DNA of 64,000 bases from Henriciella sp. (GTDB lineage: Bacteria; Pseudomonadota; Alphaproteobacteria; Caulobacterales; Hyphomonadaceae). The stretch spans positions 558,001-622,000 of the forward strand of contig NZ_JAPYRE010000001.1 of the NCBI RefSeq assembly GCF_029936995.1, given 5' to 3'. The position numbers and the translations under genes are program-made. The notes below the pieces were generated by a model that saw nothing but the letters and a program-made list of their open reading frames with translations, searched no databases and was not told the DNA's origin. Each line of letters opens with the position of its first letter. Position 1 is the stretch's first letter. Positions 8,449 through 17,297 of the stretch are shown here, one piece after another.

Positions 8449-9522
8449 ATGCGATCAGGAGAAAAGGCCGCTGATGCGGTTTCATCACGGTTTGATGGCC
8501 TGCCGGGGGCGTTACTTGAATGGTATGGCCGTCATGCACGGGACCTGCCCTGGCGGGTTGGCCCTGCTGCACGTGCGGAAGGGGCCATGCCGGATCCATA
8601 CCGTGTCTGGCTGGCCGAGATCATGTTGCAGCAGACAACGGTGCCGCATGCCGCGGGTTATTTCGAGGCATTCACCCGGCGTTGGCCAGGCGTCGAAGCG
8701 CTGGCGGCGGCGGAGGATGGCGATGTCATGGCCGCCTGGGCGGGGCTTGGCTATTATGCGCGTGCCCGCAACCTGCTGAAATGCGCCCGCGAAGTGACGG
8801 CTATGGGAGACTGGCCGCGTACGGAAGCCGGCTTGCGCAAACTTCCCGGCATCGGTCCATATACGGCAGGCGCAATCGCCGCCCTGGCTTTCGGAGAACG
8901 CGCTCCGGCTGTCGATGGCAATGTCGACAGGGTCTTCGCCCGCCTGTTAGCGGCAAAGGGAGCCTGGAAGGAGGAAAAGGCACGCATCGCTGGCACTGTC
9001 CGTGAGCTGGTTCCGGAAGACCGTCCGGGCGAGTTTGCCGAGGCCCTGATGGACCTTGGTGCAACCGTGTGTACGCCAAAGCGGCCGAACTGCCTGATAT
9101 GTCCTGTGCGGGCATGGTGTGCAGGTCATGCCGAGGGTGCCCCGGAGCAATATCCGCTAAAGCCTGCCAAGGCAGCCAAGCCGAAGCGCACCGGCAAGGT
9201 GTTTGTCGCTTTCAGGGATGGCGATGTGCTTGTTGAGCGTCGCCCGGACAAGGGCCTTCTCGGGGGTATGCTTGGCCTGCCGACGACAGCGTGGGTGGAG
9301 ACTGGGGCAAGCGTCTCACCGGGCTGGACCGTTGGCGAAGGCAAGGGCGAGGTCATCGGAGAAGTGCGCCATGTCTTCACGCATTTCGAGTTACGGCTGG
9401 ATGTTCTCCGCATGGAGCTTGGCCAGGCCCCGGAAGGGTATCACTGGCACGATGTGGAGACGGTGGCAGACGCGCTGCCCAGTGTTTTCAGGAAGGCGCT
9501 GAAGCTGGTAGTCCGGGCCTAG
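8449..9522 (+). CDS. mutY: Adenine DNA glycosylase MutY
   Basis: This enzyme removes adenine mispaired with 8-oxoguanine. In the 357-residue form starting MRSGEK, the catalytic Glu57 lies in VWLAEIMLQQTT. A helix-hairpin-helix KLPGIGPYTAGAI (131-143) leads to the catalytic Asp156 in AVDGNVDRV. The [4Fe-4S] cysteines are 208, 215, 218 and 224, with exact C-x6-C-x2-C-x5-C spacing. The C-terminal part (about 240-357) is the NUDIX-like 8-oxoG recognition domain. The start could be further upstream (8377 or 8428); none has a convincing ribosome-binding site. Its TAG stop shares CTAG with the stop of the convergent antiporter gene. Confidence 0.95.
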   Translation: MRSGEKAADAVSSRFDGLPGALLEWYGRHARDLPWRVGPAARAEGAMPDPYRVWLAEIMLQQTTVPHAAGYFEAFTRRWPGVEALAAAEDGDVMAAWAGLGYYARARNLLKCAREVTAMGDWPRTEAGLRKLPGIGPYTAGAIAALAFGERAPAVDGNVDRVFARLLAAKGAWKEEKARIAGTVRELVPEDRPGEFAEALMDLGATVCTPKRPNCLICPVRAWCAGHAEGAPEQYPLKPAKAAKPKRTGKVFVAFRDGDVLVERRPDKGLLGGMLGLPTTAWVETGASVSPGWTVGEGKGEVIGEVRHVFTHFELRLDVLRMELGQAPEGYHWHDVETVADALPSVFRKALKLVVRA

Positions 9523-11258
9523 GCGTCCTCGCCAGCGGCCTTGCGGTATTCCTGGTCGCGCTCGGCACCAATCTTGTCGCGCACGGTTTCCGTGGCATAG
9601 CCAAATTCCTGAAGCACGCGGCCCGCCAGTTGCAGCCCGGCTTCGATTGCGTCCGGGATTACGAAGGTGGCTCCGGCCTCGCGCAGGGATTTGCCATGTT
9701 CGGCATCGCGGGCCCTTGCGAAGACAGGCACGTTCGGCCTTAGCGCCCGTATGGCGCGCACCATGTGCTCGGCGCTGACGGCATCATCCACCGTGACAAC
9801 AAAGAGCGATGCGCCCGAGGCCCCGGCGGCTTCCAGTATTTCCTTGCGGGCGGCATCGCCATAAGACACCTGCCATCCTTCATCCCGGCCAGTCTTGACC
9901 GAGTTCAGCCCACGTTCAAGCACGACAATATCGGCCTGATTGTCACTCAGGATGCGCGCGATGGTACGGCCCACCCGGCCAAATCCGGCAATGATGACAT
10001 GGCCTTCCCGGTCTGAGAAATCCTCGTTCTGCAAGGGCGTGGGCTCGGGTGCTTTCATCCGTCCGGCAAGCTTTTGCCCCATGCGCGAGGTCAGCGGGAT
10101 GAGCAGCATGGAAAGGCCGGCAATCGCGGTGACAGGCGTGGTGAGCTCAGGGGCCAGGACTCCCGCGGCTGCCGCGGCGGTCATAACGACAAAGGCGAAC
10201 TCCCCGGCCGGCGCAAGCAGGAGCGCGCTCTCGGTCGCGACAGGCGCAGGACCGGCAAACAGACGGCAGGCAACCCATGCGACCAGGGCTTTCAGGATAA
10301 TCAGCCCGGCCAGCCCGCCGAGCACGATCAGGGCGATGTCACCAATCGCCATCAGGTCGATCCCCATGCCAACGGTCATGAAAAAGATACCGAGGAGCAG
10401 GCCCTTGAATGGGTCCAGGTCGACTTCGGTCTGGTGGCGGAATTCGGTCTCGCCCAGCAACAGACCTGCGAGGAACGCACCGAGGGCAACGGAAAGCCCG
10501 GCCACACCCGTAATGACACCGGCCCCGATGACAGTGAACAGGGTAAGCGCCATGAGGAAGTCGCGCCCGCCAGCCTTCGCGGCCATGCGGAAGACACGCT
10601 GCAGGATAAAGCGGCCCGTAATGACAATGACGGTGATGGCGATAAGTCCTTCGAACAGGGCACGCAGGACGGTCTGCGCGATGTTCACGCTGTTCTCGGG
10701 CGAAAGGAAACTCACGAAAATCAGGATCGGGGCAACAAGCACGTCCTGGAAAAGAAGCACGCCGAGCGCAGTGCGTCCTGTGGGGGTGGCCGCGCGATTG
10801 TCGCTCGTCAGGACCTGCATGACGATGGCGGTGGAGGACAGGGCCAGGGCCAGGCCGATGACGGCGGCGGCCTGTGCGCTGATGCCGAACATCCAGAGCG
10901 TGACGCCTATGGCGCCCGCACTGAGGATTGTCTGCAGCCCGCCCGCGCCGAAAACGACCTTCTTCATGTCCCATAGCTTCTCGAAGGACATTTCCAGGCC
11001 GAGCAGGAAGAGCAGGAAGAGGACGCCGAGTTCGGCAAACGGCTCTGCCGCTTCCGGTTCTGAAACCGTAAAGTATTGCAGCGGCTGCCAGAGGTGCTCG
11101 AGCGTGCCGAGCCCGTGAGGGCCAAGCGCGACGCCTGCAATGAGGAAACCGGCCACGGCCGGCAGGCGCAAGGCCCGGAAAGCCGGCACGATCACGCCTG
11201 CTGCGAACAGGAAGACGAGCAGGTCTTTCAGAAAGATTTCCTGACCTTCATGGCCCAT
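9519..11258 (-). CDS. CPA2-family monovalent cation:proton antiporter with TrkA-N domain (KefB/C-like)
   Basis: The 579-residue protein has about a dozen membrane helices (residues 5-390) of the Na+/H+ exchanger fold, with LFLLFLLGLEMSF and GVLLFQDVLVAPILI. A RCK/TrkA-N Rossmann domain starts near residue 418 (HVIIAGFGRVGRTIARIL). KefB/KefC transporters export potassium against protons and are gated by ligands on the RCK domain. I see no adjacent KefF/KefG ancillary oxidoreductase gene, so glutathione gating is unproven. A GGAG ribosome-binding site lies 7 nt before the ATG. Confidence 0.88.
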   Translation of the reverse strand: MGHEGQEIFLKDLLVFLFAAGVIVPAFRALRLPAVAGFLIAGVALGPHGLGTLEHLWQPLQYFTVSEPEAAEPFAELGVLFLLFLLGLEMSFEKLWDMKKVVFGAGGLQTILSAGAIGVTLWMFGISAQAAAVIGLALALSSTAIVMQVLTSDNRAATPTGRTALGVLLFQDVLVAPILIFVSFLSPENSVNIAQTVLRALFEGLIAITVIVITGRFILQRVFRMAAKAGGRDFLMALTLFTVIGAGVITGVAGLSVALGAFLAGLLLGETEFRHQTEVDLDPFKGLLLGIFFMTVGMGIDLMAIGDIALIVLGGLAGLIILKALVAWVACRLFAGPAPVATESALLLAPAGEFAFVVMTAAAAAGVLAPELTTPVTAIAGLSMLLIPLTSRMGQKLAGRMKAPEPTPLQNEDFSDREGHVIIAGFGRVGRTIARILSDNQADIVVLERGLNSVKTGRDEGWQVSYGDAARKEILEAAGASGASLFVVTVDDAVSAEHMVRAIRALRPNVPVFARARDAEHGKSLREAGATFVIPDAIEAGLQLAGRVLQEFGYATETVRDKIGAERDQEYRKAAGEDA

Positions 11259-11370
11259 GCGGGTTCTCCGGATGGCGGCCGCCGGACAGGGCGGCGATTC
11301 CGGACAAGCATAGGCCGTGCCGGGCCCGGCGTCAGCTACCTGGACGAATTAAAACGGGCCGGACAGGACC

Positions 11371-12648
<1,278 letters not shown>

Positions 12649-12657
12649 TTATTGGCT

Positions 12658-13791
12658 TTACAGGTCGAGCCGCATTTGTCCGCCGGGGCTTACTGGCGGG
12701 CGGAAGAGGTCTGTGCGCAGCCGTGGGCGGGGCGCGTCGAGTCCGAGACGGCGGGCCGCTTTCTGGAAACGCTGGGCGATCAGCCGGGCATGAGTGCCGC
12801 GCCCGGAGCCACGCTCGAACCAGTTGGCATCGTAATCCTTGCCCCCGCGCATGTCGCGCAGGAGATTGATGATCCGTGCGGCCCGGTCCGGATAATGCTC
12901 GGCCAGCCATTCATGCATGATGTCCTTCAGCTCATAGGGCAGGCGCAGGAGGACGTAGCCTGCGCTGGAGGCTCCATGCGCGGCGGCGGTCTCGAGCATT
13001 GTCTCCATTTCCGGCTCGTTCAGGGCCGGTATGATCGGTGCGGTCATGACGATCACCGGAATGCCCGCATCAGACAGGGCGCGGATCGTTTCTAGCCGCT
13101 TGTAGGGGGCCGCCGCGCGCGGCTCCATCCGCCGGGCAAGTTTCGGGTCCAGCGTGGTCAGCGACACGCCGACACGCGCCAGCCCATTCTCTGCAAGCGG
13201 GGCGATCAGGTCGATGTCGCGCTGTATCAGGGCGGACTTGGTGAGCAGGGTGACGGGGTGATTATGCTCGGCCAAGATTTCAAGAAATGTCCGGGTCAGC
13301 TTCAGGCGGCGTTCGACCGGCTGGTAGGCATCAGTATTCATACCGAGCGCGATGGGACGGACCACATAGGAGGGCCGTGACAGTTCCCGGCGCAACAGGG
13401 CCGGGCCGTCTGGCTTGAAAAACAGGCGGCTCTCGAAATCGAGCCCTGCCGATAATCCCTGATAGCTGTGGGTCGGCCGGGCGAAACAGTAGACACAGCC
13501 ATGCTCGCAGCCGCGATAGGGATTGATTGTACGGTCGAATGAGATGTCCGGCGAGCGGTTATAGGTGATGATGGTCTTTGCGACTTCACGCGTCAGCGTC
13601 GTTTCGAGCCGTTCTGCATTGTCCTCGATCGTGCCCCAGCCATCATCGAATGGATCACGTGTCTCGGGTTCGAACCGGCCGGTCTGATTGGAAATTGCGC
13701 CACGGCCACGATGCTCGAAGCGTTCGCCTGTTGCGGCTACGTCGATCAGGCTGACACGCCCTTGCGGCTTGAGTTTTTGGCTCTGTCTCAT
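12658..13791 (-). CDS. PA0069/SplB-like radical SAM protein
   Basis: This 377-residue protein has the radical SAM cluster motif C-x3-C-x2-C at Cys95, Cys99 and Cys102 (NPYRGCEHGCVYC). The typical PA0069-family sequence follows: FARPTHSY, an N-terminal HRGRGAISN block, and LARRMEPRAAAPYKRLETI in the barrel. The family resembles spore photoproduct lyase, but its substrate is unknown. The ATG at 13791 gives MRQSQKLKPQGR; a 24-residue upstream extension is open but looks non-native. The gene lies behind a BLUF photoreceptor gene on the same strand, so a link to light or DNA damage is possible but unproven. Confidence 0.85.
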   Translation of the reverse strand: MRQSQKLKPQGRVSLIDVAATGERFEHRGRGAISNQTGRFEPETRDPFDDGWGTIEDNAERLETTLTREVAKTIITYNRSPDISFDRTINPYRGCEHGCVYCFARPTHSYQGLSAGLDFESRLFFKPDGPALLRRELSRPSYVVRPIALGMNTDAYQPVERRLKLTRTFLEILAEHNHPVTLLTKSALIQRDIDLIAPLAENGLARVGVSLTTLDPKLARRMEPRAAAPYKRLETIRALSDAGIPVIVMTAPIIPALNEPEMETMLETAAAHGASSAGYVLLRLPYELKDIMHEWLAEHYPDRAARIINLLRDMRGGKDYDANWFERGSGRGTHARLIAQRFQKAARRLGLDAPRPRLRTDLFRPPVSPGGQMRLDL

Positions 13792-13827
13792 CACCCGGGA
13801 TGAAAGCACAGAAACAGAAACAAAACA

Positions 13828-13848
13828 AGAACAATGGAATCGTGTTCT
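13828..13848 (-). promoter_or_regulatory. Inverted repeat upstream of the radical SAM gene
   Basis: Perfect 6-bp arms AGAACA and TGTTCT are separated by 9 nt. The element lies 36 nt before the radical SAM start, in the short gap after the BLUF gene. The spacer contains GAATC, a GANTC site. The layout fits a dimeric repressor site, but it is not the alphaproteobacterial LexA form (GTTC-N7-GTTC), and I cannot name a regulator. Confidence 0.3.
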
Positions 13849-13874
13849 GTGGATTATGCCCACGTCACACGTGA

Positions 13875-14288
13875 CTAGATGCGCATTGTGTCGAAGCTTT
13901 TGAGCATGCTGCGGAGATGGTCTGGCAGGCCCGGTGGCACGAACAGGTCAATATCGGCTGACACCGTGATGCCTTCAGGCAGTTTTCCGTCTGTGCCCTC
14001 AACCGTGTTGAGCGTCAGGGGGGTATCTTCAAATGCCCGGCCTGCCCCCTTCTCGCGGAAGATCGTCATGATGTGATTGTGGCGGTTATCGGTGCAGATG
14101 TGCGCGTATATCTTCTCGACCTTGTCCTGTGGACCTTCGAGGATCTGAAGAAAGCTGGCGCCGTTGTAGATTATGGTGCCCGTGACGCCGATTTTCGTAT
14201 TGTTGCGGATGGCGGATTCGAGAATGTCCTGCAGATCCGTAGCGGATACGGATTTGGCGGCGGTGCTGACATAGGCGAGGCGATACAT
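13875..14288 (-). CDS. BLUF-domain blue-light sensor protein
   Basis: The 137-residue protein is a BLUF domain with a short C-terminal extension and no effector domain. The flavin-site residues are present: Tyr6 (MYRLAYVSTA), Asn30 (NNTKIGVTGTI) and Gln48 (FLQILEGPQDKV). BLUF domains bind FAD and shift the Tyr/Gln hydrogen-bond network under blue light, then signal through partner proteins. The partner here is unknown. The nearest same-strand genes are the radical SAM protein (downstream) and the DUF2064/glycosyltransferase pair (upstream). Confidence 0.92.
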   Translation of the reverse strand: MYRLAYVSTAAKSVSATDLQDILESAIRNNTKIGVTGTIIYNGASFLQILEGPQDKVEKIYAHICTDNRHNHIMTIFREKGAGRAFEDTPLTLNTVEGTDGKLPEGITVSADIDLFVPPGLPDHLRSMLKSFDTMRI

Positions 14289-14379
14289 GAAATGACTTTC
14301 TGAAAACGTGCCGCGACATGGGCTGAAGTGGTGTGGACCGTCTATAACTTAAATCAACGGAACTGCATTTTTACTAGCT

Positions 14380-14979
14380 TCAGGGCTGTTTTTTATAGAG
14401 ATTCCAGTCCTCTCCTGTGTCCAGGTCAATCAGTTGCGGCAGCAGGGTCACCTCTGTGCGGGCAGGCAGGTTGGACCAGACATCCTCCATGGCATGCGGG
14501 CCAGACCAGCGCACTGACGTAAAGAGAGCCGGGCTGCGTAACCTGTGGCCAATCCCGAAAAGCCAGAAACCGCCATCCGTTGCCGGGCCAAAGACGGCGC
14601 GGTCCGTACCGAGGTGTCTTGTACACTGGTCGATGTGAGAGCGGCGGATGTCAGGTGTGTCCGTGCCGATAAATATGACCGGGCCGGGTGGGGCCTGCAT
14701 CATGGCATGGGTCATCCTGTCGCCGAGATTGCCGCTGACCTGGGCATAGCGATGCAGGCCGGGTGGCCAGAGTCCGCCGAGGGTTTCGCCTGCCGCACGG
14801 GGCGGGGCAATATGCAGTTCCGTCCGCCAGGCGGGGGACATAGTGGCGCGCATTGTGCGGGCCAGCGTGAAACGCGCGATCCGCCGGGCTTCCGTGGAGC
14901 CGATATCGCGGGCCAGCCGTGTCTTGGACAGGCCCATGCGCGGCGGTTTGGCGAAGATTAGAACAGTCGGCTTCATCAT
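14380..14979 (-). CDS. DUF2064 / TIGR04282-type nucleotidyltransferase-like protein
   Basis: This 199-residue protein starts MMKPTVLIFAKPPRMGLSKTRLA, the GT-A-like nucleotide-binding start typical of DUF2064. It also has IFIGTDTPDI and GPATDGGFWLFGI in the middle. These proteins usually occur beside a TIGR04283 glycosyltransferase, as here: the start overlaps the upstream gene's stop by 4 nt (ATGA). TIGR04282/04283 pairs have been linked to arsenosugar or related glycan synthesis; no arsenic gene is present in this window, so the substrate is open. Confidence 0.8.
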   Translation of the reverse strand: MMKPTVLIFAKPPRMGLSKTRLARDIGSTEARRIARFTLARTMRATMSPAWRTELHIAPPRAAGETLGGLWPPGLHRYAQVSGNLGDRMTHAMMQAPPGPVIFIGTDTPDIRRSHIDQCTRHLGTDRAVFGPATDGGFWLFGIGHRLRSPALFTSVRWSGPHAMEDVWSNLPARTEVTLLPQLIDLDTGEDWNLYKKQP

Positions 14980-15659
14980 GTGTAGTGCCGGGCGAGCCTG
15001 TGTGGAGAAGCGCCAGCAAGGTAGCGTGTTATCAGCCAGGCATTGCGCCAGCTGCGCTTGCGCCAGCCATCGCGTTCATACTTTGCCGCCGAGGTTCGTG
15101 CCTCGGCCGAGAGAAGGGCAAGACGCCTTTTCCCGATGGCCTGAACGATCCGGACATCTTCCATCAGCGGTATATCTTCATAGCCGCCGATCTTGTCATA
15201 CAGCTGGCGGGAGATGAGGAGCCCCTGATCGCCATAGGGCAGGCCGAACCAGCGTGCCCGGCGATTGGCACGGGCTGCAACGGTTTTCGCCATGCGGGCA
15301 TCGGAGCGGTAGGCAAGGGTGAAAGTGGCGGCCCTGCCGGGCTGGCTTTCAAGGTGGTGGCGTACGCGTTCACTCCAGTTGGGCGAAAGCACCGTGTCGG
15401 CGTGAAGGAAAAGCAGCCAGTCACCCCTTGCAGCCCCTGCGCCGCGTATGAGCTGTTTTGCGCGTCCTGGTGCGCCCTGGATGAATTCCGCGCCAGCAGC
15501 ATCTGCTATACGGGAAGTCTCGTCCTCTGACCCGCCATCGCTGATGATGAGTTCGCGCACGAGCCCGGCCTCCACGCCGGGAAGCAGACTGGAGAGGCAC
15601 GGGCCAAGCCCGTCGGCTGCATCAAGCGTCGGGATGATGATCGAGATCGGCGCGGGCAT
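14976..15659 (-). CDS. Family 2 glycosyltransferase, TIGR04283-type
   Basis: This 227-residue GT-A enzyme begins MPAPISIIIPTLDAADGL. It has ELIISDGGSEDET, the metal-binding DxD-like site LLFLHADTVL, and MEDVRIVQAIGKRRLALL in the acceptor region. It is the first gene of a two-gene unit with the DUF2064 protein and is probably translationally coupled to it. Family names mention arsenosugar biosynthesis, but no ArsM/ArsS-like gene is visible nearby. The gene is divergent from the hemerythrin-like gene, with about 118 nt between them. Confidence 0.82.
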   Translation of the reverse strand: MPAPISIIIPTLDAADGLGPCLSSLLPGVEAGLVRELIISDGGSEDETSRIADAAGAEFIQGAPGRAKQLIRGAGAARGDWLLFLHADTVLSPNWSERVRHHLESQPGRAATFTLAYRSDARMAKTVAARANRRARWFGLPYGDQGLLISRQLYDKIGGYEDIPLMEDVRIVQAIGKRRLALLSAEARTSAAKYERDGWRKRSWRNAWLITRYLAGASPHRLARHYT

Positions 15660-15721
15660 CGGCTTTCCCTTAGTTCATTACGTGGGCGCGTCGAGTGCGT
15701 CGACTTGCCATTCGAGCGGCG

Positions 15722-15747
15722 GGAACGGGTTCAGGACCAGTGGCGTT
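15722..15747 (+). promoter_or_regulatory. EcfG-type general stress promoter of the hemerythrin gene
   Basis: GGAAC (15722-15726) and CGTT (15744-15747) are separated by exactly 17 nt. This matches the GGAAC-N16/17-CGTT consensus of sigma EcfG, the alphaproteobacterial general stress sigma factor. Transcription would start near 15754, just before the AGGA ribosome-binding site of the hemerythrin gene. The match is seen; dependence on EcfG is inferred. Confidence 0.65.
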
Positions 15748-15777
15748 CTAAGAAGGAGATTTCACGAGGAACAAACA

Positions 15778-16254
15778 ATGTCCACGATTTATGAGACCCT
15801 GAAGAAAGATCATGACCGTCACCGCAAACTCCTGGCCACTATTGCCGATACGCAAGGTGCTTCAGACGAACGGAAAAAGGCGTGGGATGATTTTTATTAC
15901 GATGTGAGCGCCCACGCTGCGGCAGAGGAAGAGACCTTCTATTCGAAACTGATGGCCAAGGAAGACGGCCAGCCGGAAGGCCGTCACTCCGTCGCGGAGC
16001 ACAAGGAGCTCGACGACATGATGGAAGAGCTCAACGAGATTGAATTCTCCTCACCGGCCTGGCTCCAGAAGTTCAAGGACCTGCGCCACCGTTACGAGCA
16101 TCACATGGAAGAGGAGGAAGACGATGTTTTCCCTGTTGCCAAGGATGTGATCGGCAAGGACGGGAACGAAAAGATCGGTTCGGCGTTTGAAAAGCGTAAG
16201 GAAGATGAAATCGAGCTTGTCGAGGAAAAAGCCGAAGAGAAGCTCGAAGAGTAG
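15778..16254 (+). CDS. Hemerythrin-like HHE domain protein
   Basis: The 158-residue, very acidic helical protein carries the spaced His/Glu ligands of an HHE diiron domain: DHDRH (His12, His15), HAAAEEE (His46, Glu50), AEHKELDD (His75) and YEHHMEEEE (His108/109, Glu113). The last ~35 residues are a charged Lys/Glu tail. Such proteins bind oxygen or handle iron/ROS and are often part of the general stress response. The start at 15778 is set by AGGA 7 nt upstream; the open frame continues further upstream but without such support. A strong terminator follows. Confidence 0.9.
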   Translation: MSTIYETLKKDHDRHRKLLATIADTQGASDERKKAWDDFYYDVSAHAAAEEETFYSKLMAKEDGQPEGRHSVAEHKELDDMMEELNEIEFSSPAWLQKFKDLRHRYEHHMEEEEDDVFPVAKDVIGKDGNEKIGSAFEKRKEDEIELVEEKAEEKLEE

Positions 16255-16347
16255 AGTTGGACAGAACTGGAAGCTGGACTGCACATCCGGTGGATGTTCC
16301 CCAAATATAGCCGGCCTGCACGACCCCGCAGGTATACGGTTAGCAAG

Positions 16348-16383
16348 AACCCGGAGTGTTTACCCCTCGCACTCCGGGTTTTT
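16348..16383 (+). terminator. Intrinsic terminator after the hemerythrin gene
   Basis: Perfect 11-bp arms AACCCGGAGTG (16348-16358) and CACTCCGGGTT (16370-16380) are followed by TTT, giving a run of five T residues with the end of the arm. It lies between convergent genes and abuts the stop codon of the uracil-DNA glycosylase gene, so it may serve both strands. Confidence 0.85.
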
Positions 16384-17201
16384 CATGCCTCCAGATCCTT
16401 CAGCCTTGCCTGGATGTTCAACAGGTCCCGCCAGGCGCGGCTTTTTTCTTCCGGGCGGCGCAGCAGGAAGGCCGGGTGGAAGATCGGGAAGAGGGGAGCC
16501 TCATAACCGCCGGGGGTTTTCAGGACATGTTCGCTACCACGCATCTTCATGATGCCGGTTTTTGATTGCAGCAGCGATTTCGCCGCGACCCCGCCAGCTG
16601 CGATAATCAGTTTCGGCTGGCCCAGTTCGATCATGCGGTCGACAAATGGGCGGCAGAGTTCCAGCTCTTCGTCGCTCGGGTTGCGGTTGCCGGGCGGGCG
16701 CCAGTAATTGACGTTGGTGATGAAGGTGTTCTCGGTGCGCGAAAGGCTGATCGCCGCCAACATCCTGTCGAGCAGCTGACCGGCCTTGCCAACGAAAGGC
16801 AGGCCGCGGGCATCCTCTTCCCCACCAGGGCCTTCACCGATGACCATGACGGGGGCGCCCTGAACCCCATCGAAGCAGGCCGTGTTGCGCGCAGCTTCTT
16901 TCAGGATGCAGCCATCATAGCCCTCTATCGCGGTTTTCAGTGCATCCAGGCTTTGTGCGTCTGCCGCCAGCGACCTGGCCTCGGCCAGCCAGTCTTCATG
17001 TGTCTTTTTCCTGAGATGGCGTGGCAGCCGGGCTTCGGGGGCAGGCGATGGTGCTTGCGGCGCAGCCTGAGGTGCTTCGCGCGCGGCGCGTTCTGCGGCC
17101 TTCCTGAAGGCGCGCATTTGCGTTTCATCAGCGTCCACGCCCATCTCGTCCCACCAGTCGGTGAGGGCTTTTAACGCGAGGGAAGGATCATACTGGGACA
17201 T
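16383..17201 (-). CDS. Family 4-type uracil-DNA glycosylase
   Basis: This 272-residue enzyme has the active-site motif GEGPGGEEDARGLPFVG (122-138) and the C-terminal HPAFLLRRP motif, as in the thermophile/alphaproteobacterial UdgA group that removes uracil from DNA. The N-terminal ~90 residues include a proline/alanine-rich linker. Cysteines at 98, 109 and 183 are candidates for Fe-S ligands, but the textbook C-x2-C pair is not obvious. The ATG at 17201 is preceded by AAGGG, 5 nt away. The gene is divergent from ETF-QO, a common alphaproteobacterial pair. Confidence 0.88.
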   Translation of the reverse strand: MSQYDPSLALKALTDWWDEMGVDADETQMRAFRKAAERAAREAPQAAPQAPSPAPEARLPRHLRKKTHEDWLAEARSLAADAQSLDALKTAIEGYDGCILKEAARNTACFDGVQGAPVMVIGEGPGGEEDARGLPFVGKAGQLLDRMLAAISLSRTENTFITNVNYWRPPGNRNPSDEELELCRPFVDRMIELGQPKLIIAAGGVAAKSLLQSKTGIMKMRGSEHVLKTPGGYEAPLFPIFHPAFLLRRPEEKSRAWRDLLNIQARLKDLEA

Positions 17202-17297
17202 TGAGACCCTTTGGCATTCGACAGATTCGACTGTAGACGGGATGTGGAACATTTGTAAGGCAGGCGCAAAGCCGCCGCCACAGCCGGGAGTGATTTA

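Noticed and set aside
9519-9522. CTAG shared by the stop codons of mutY and the antiporter
   Set aside because: Convergent genes ending on CTAG are a common chance layout and have no likely function.
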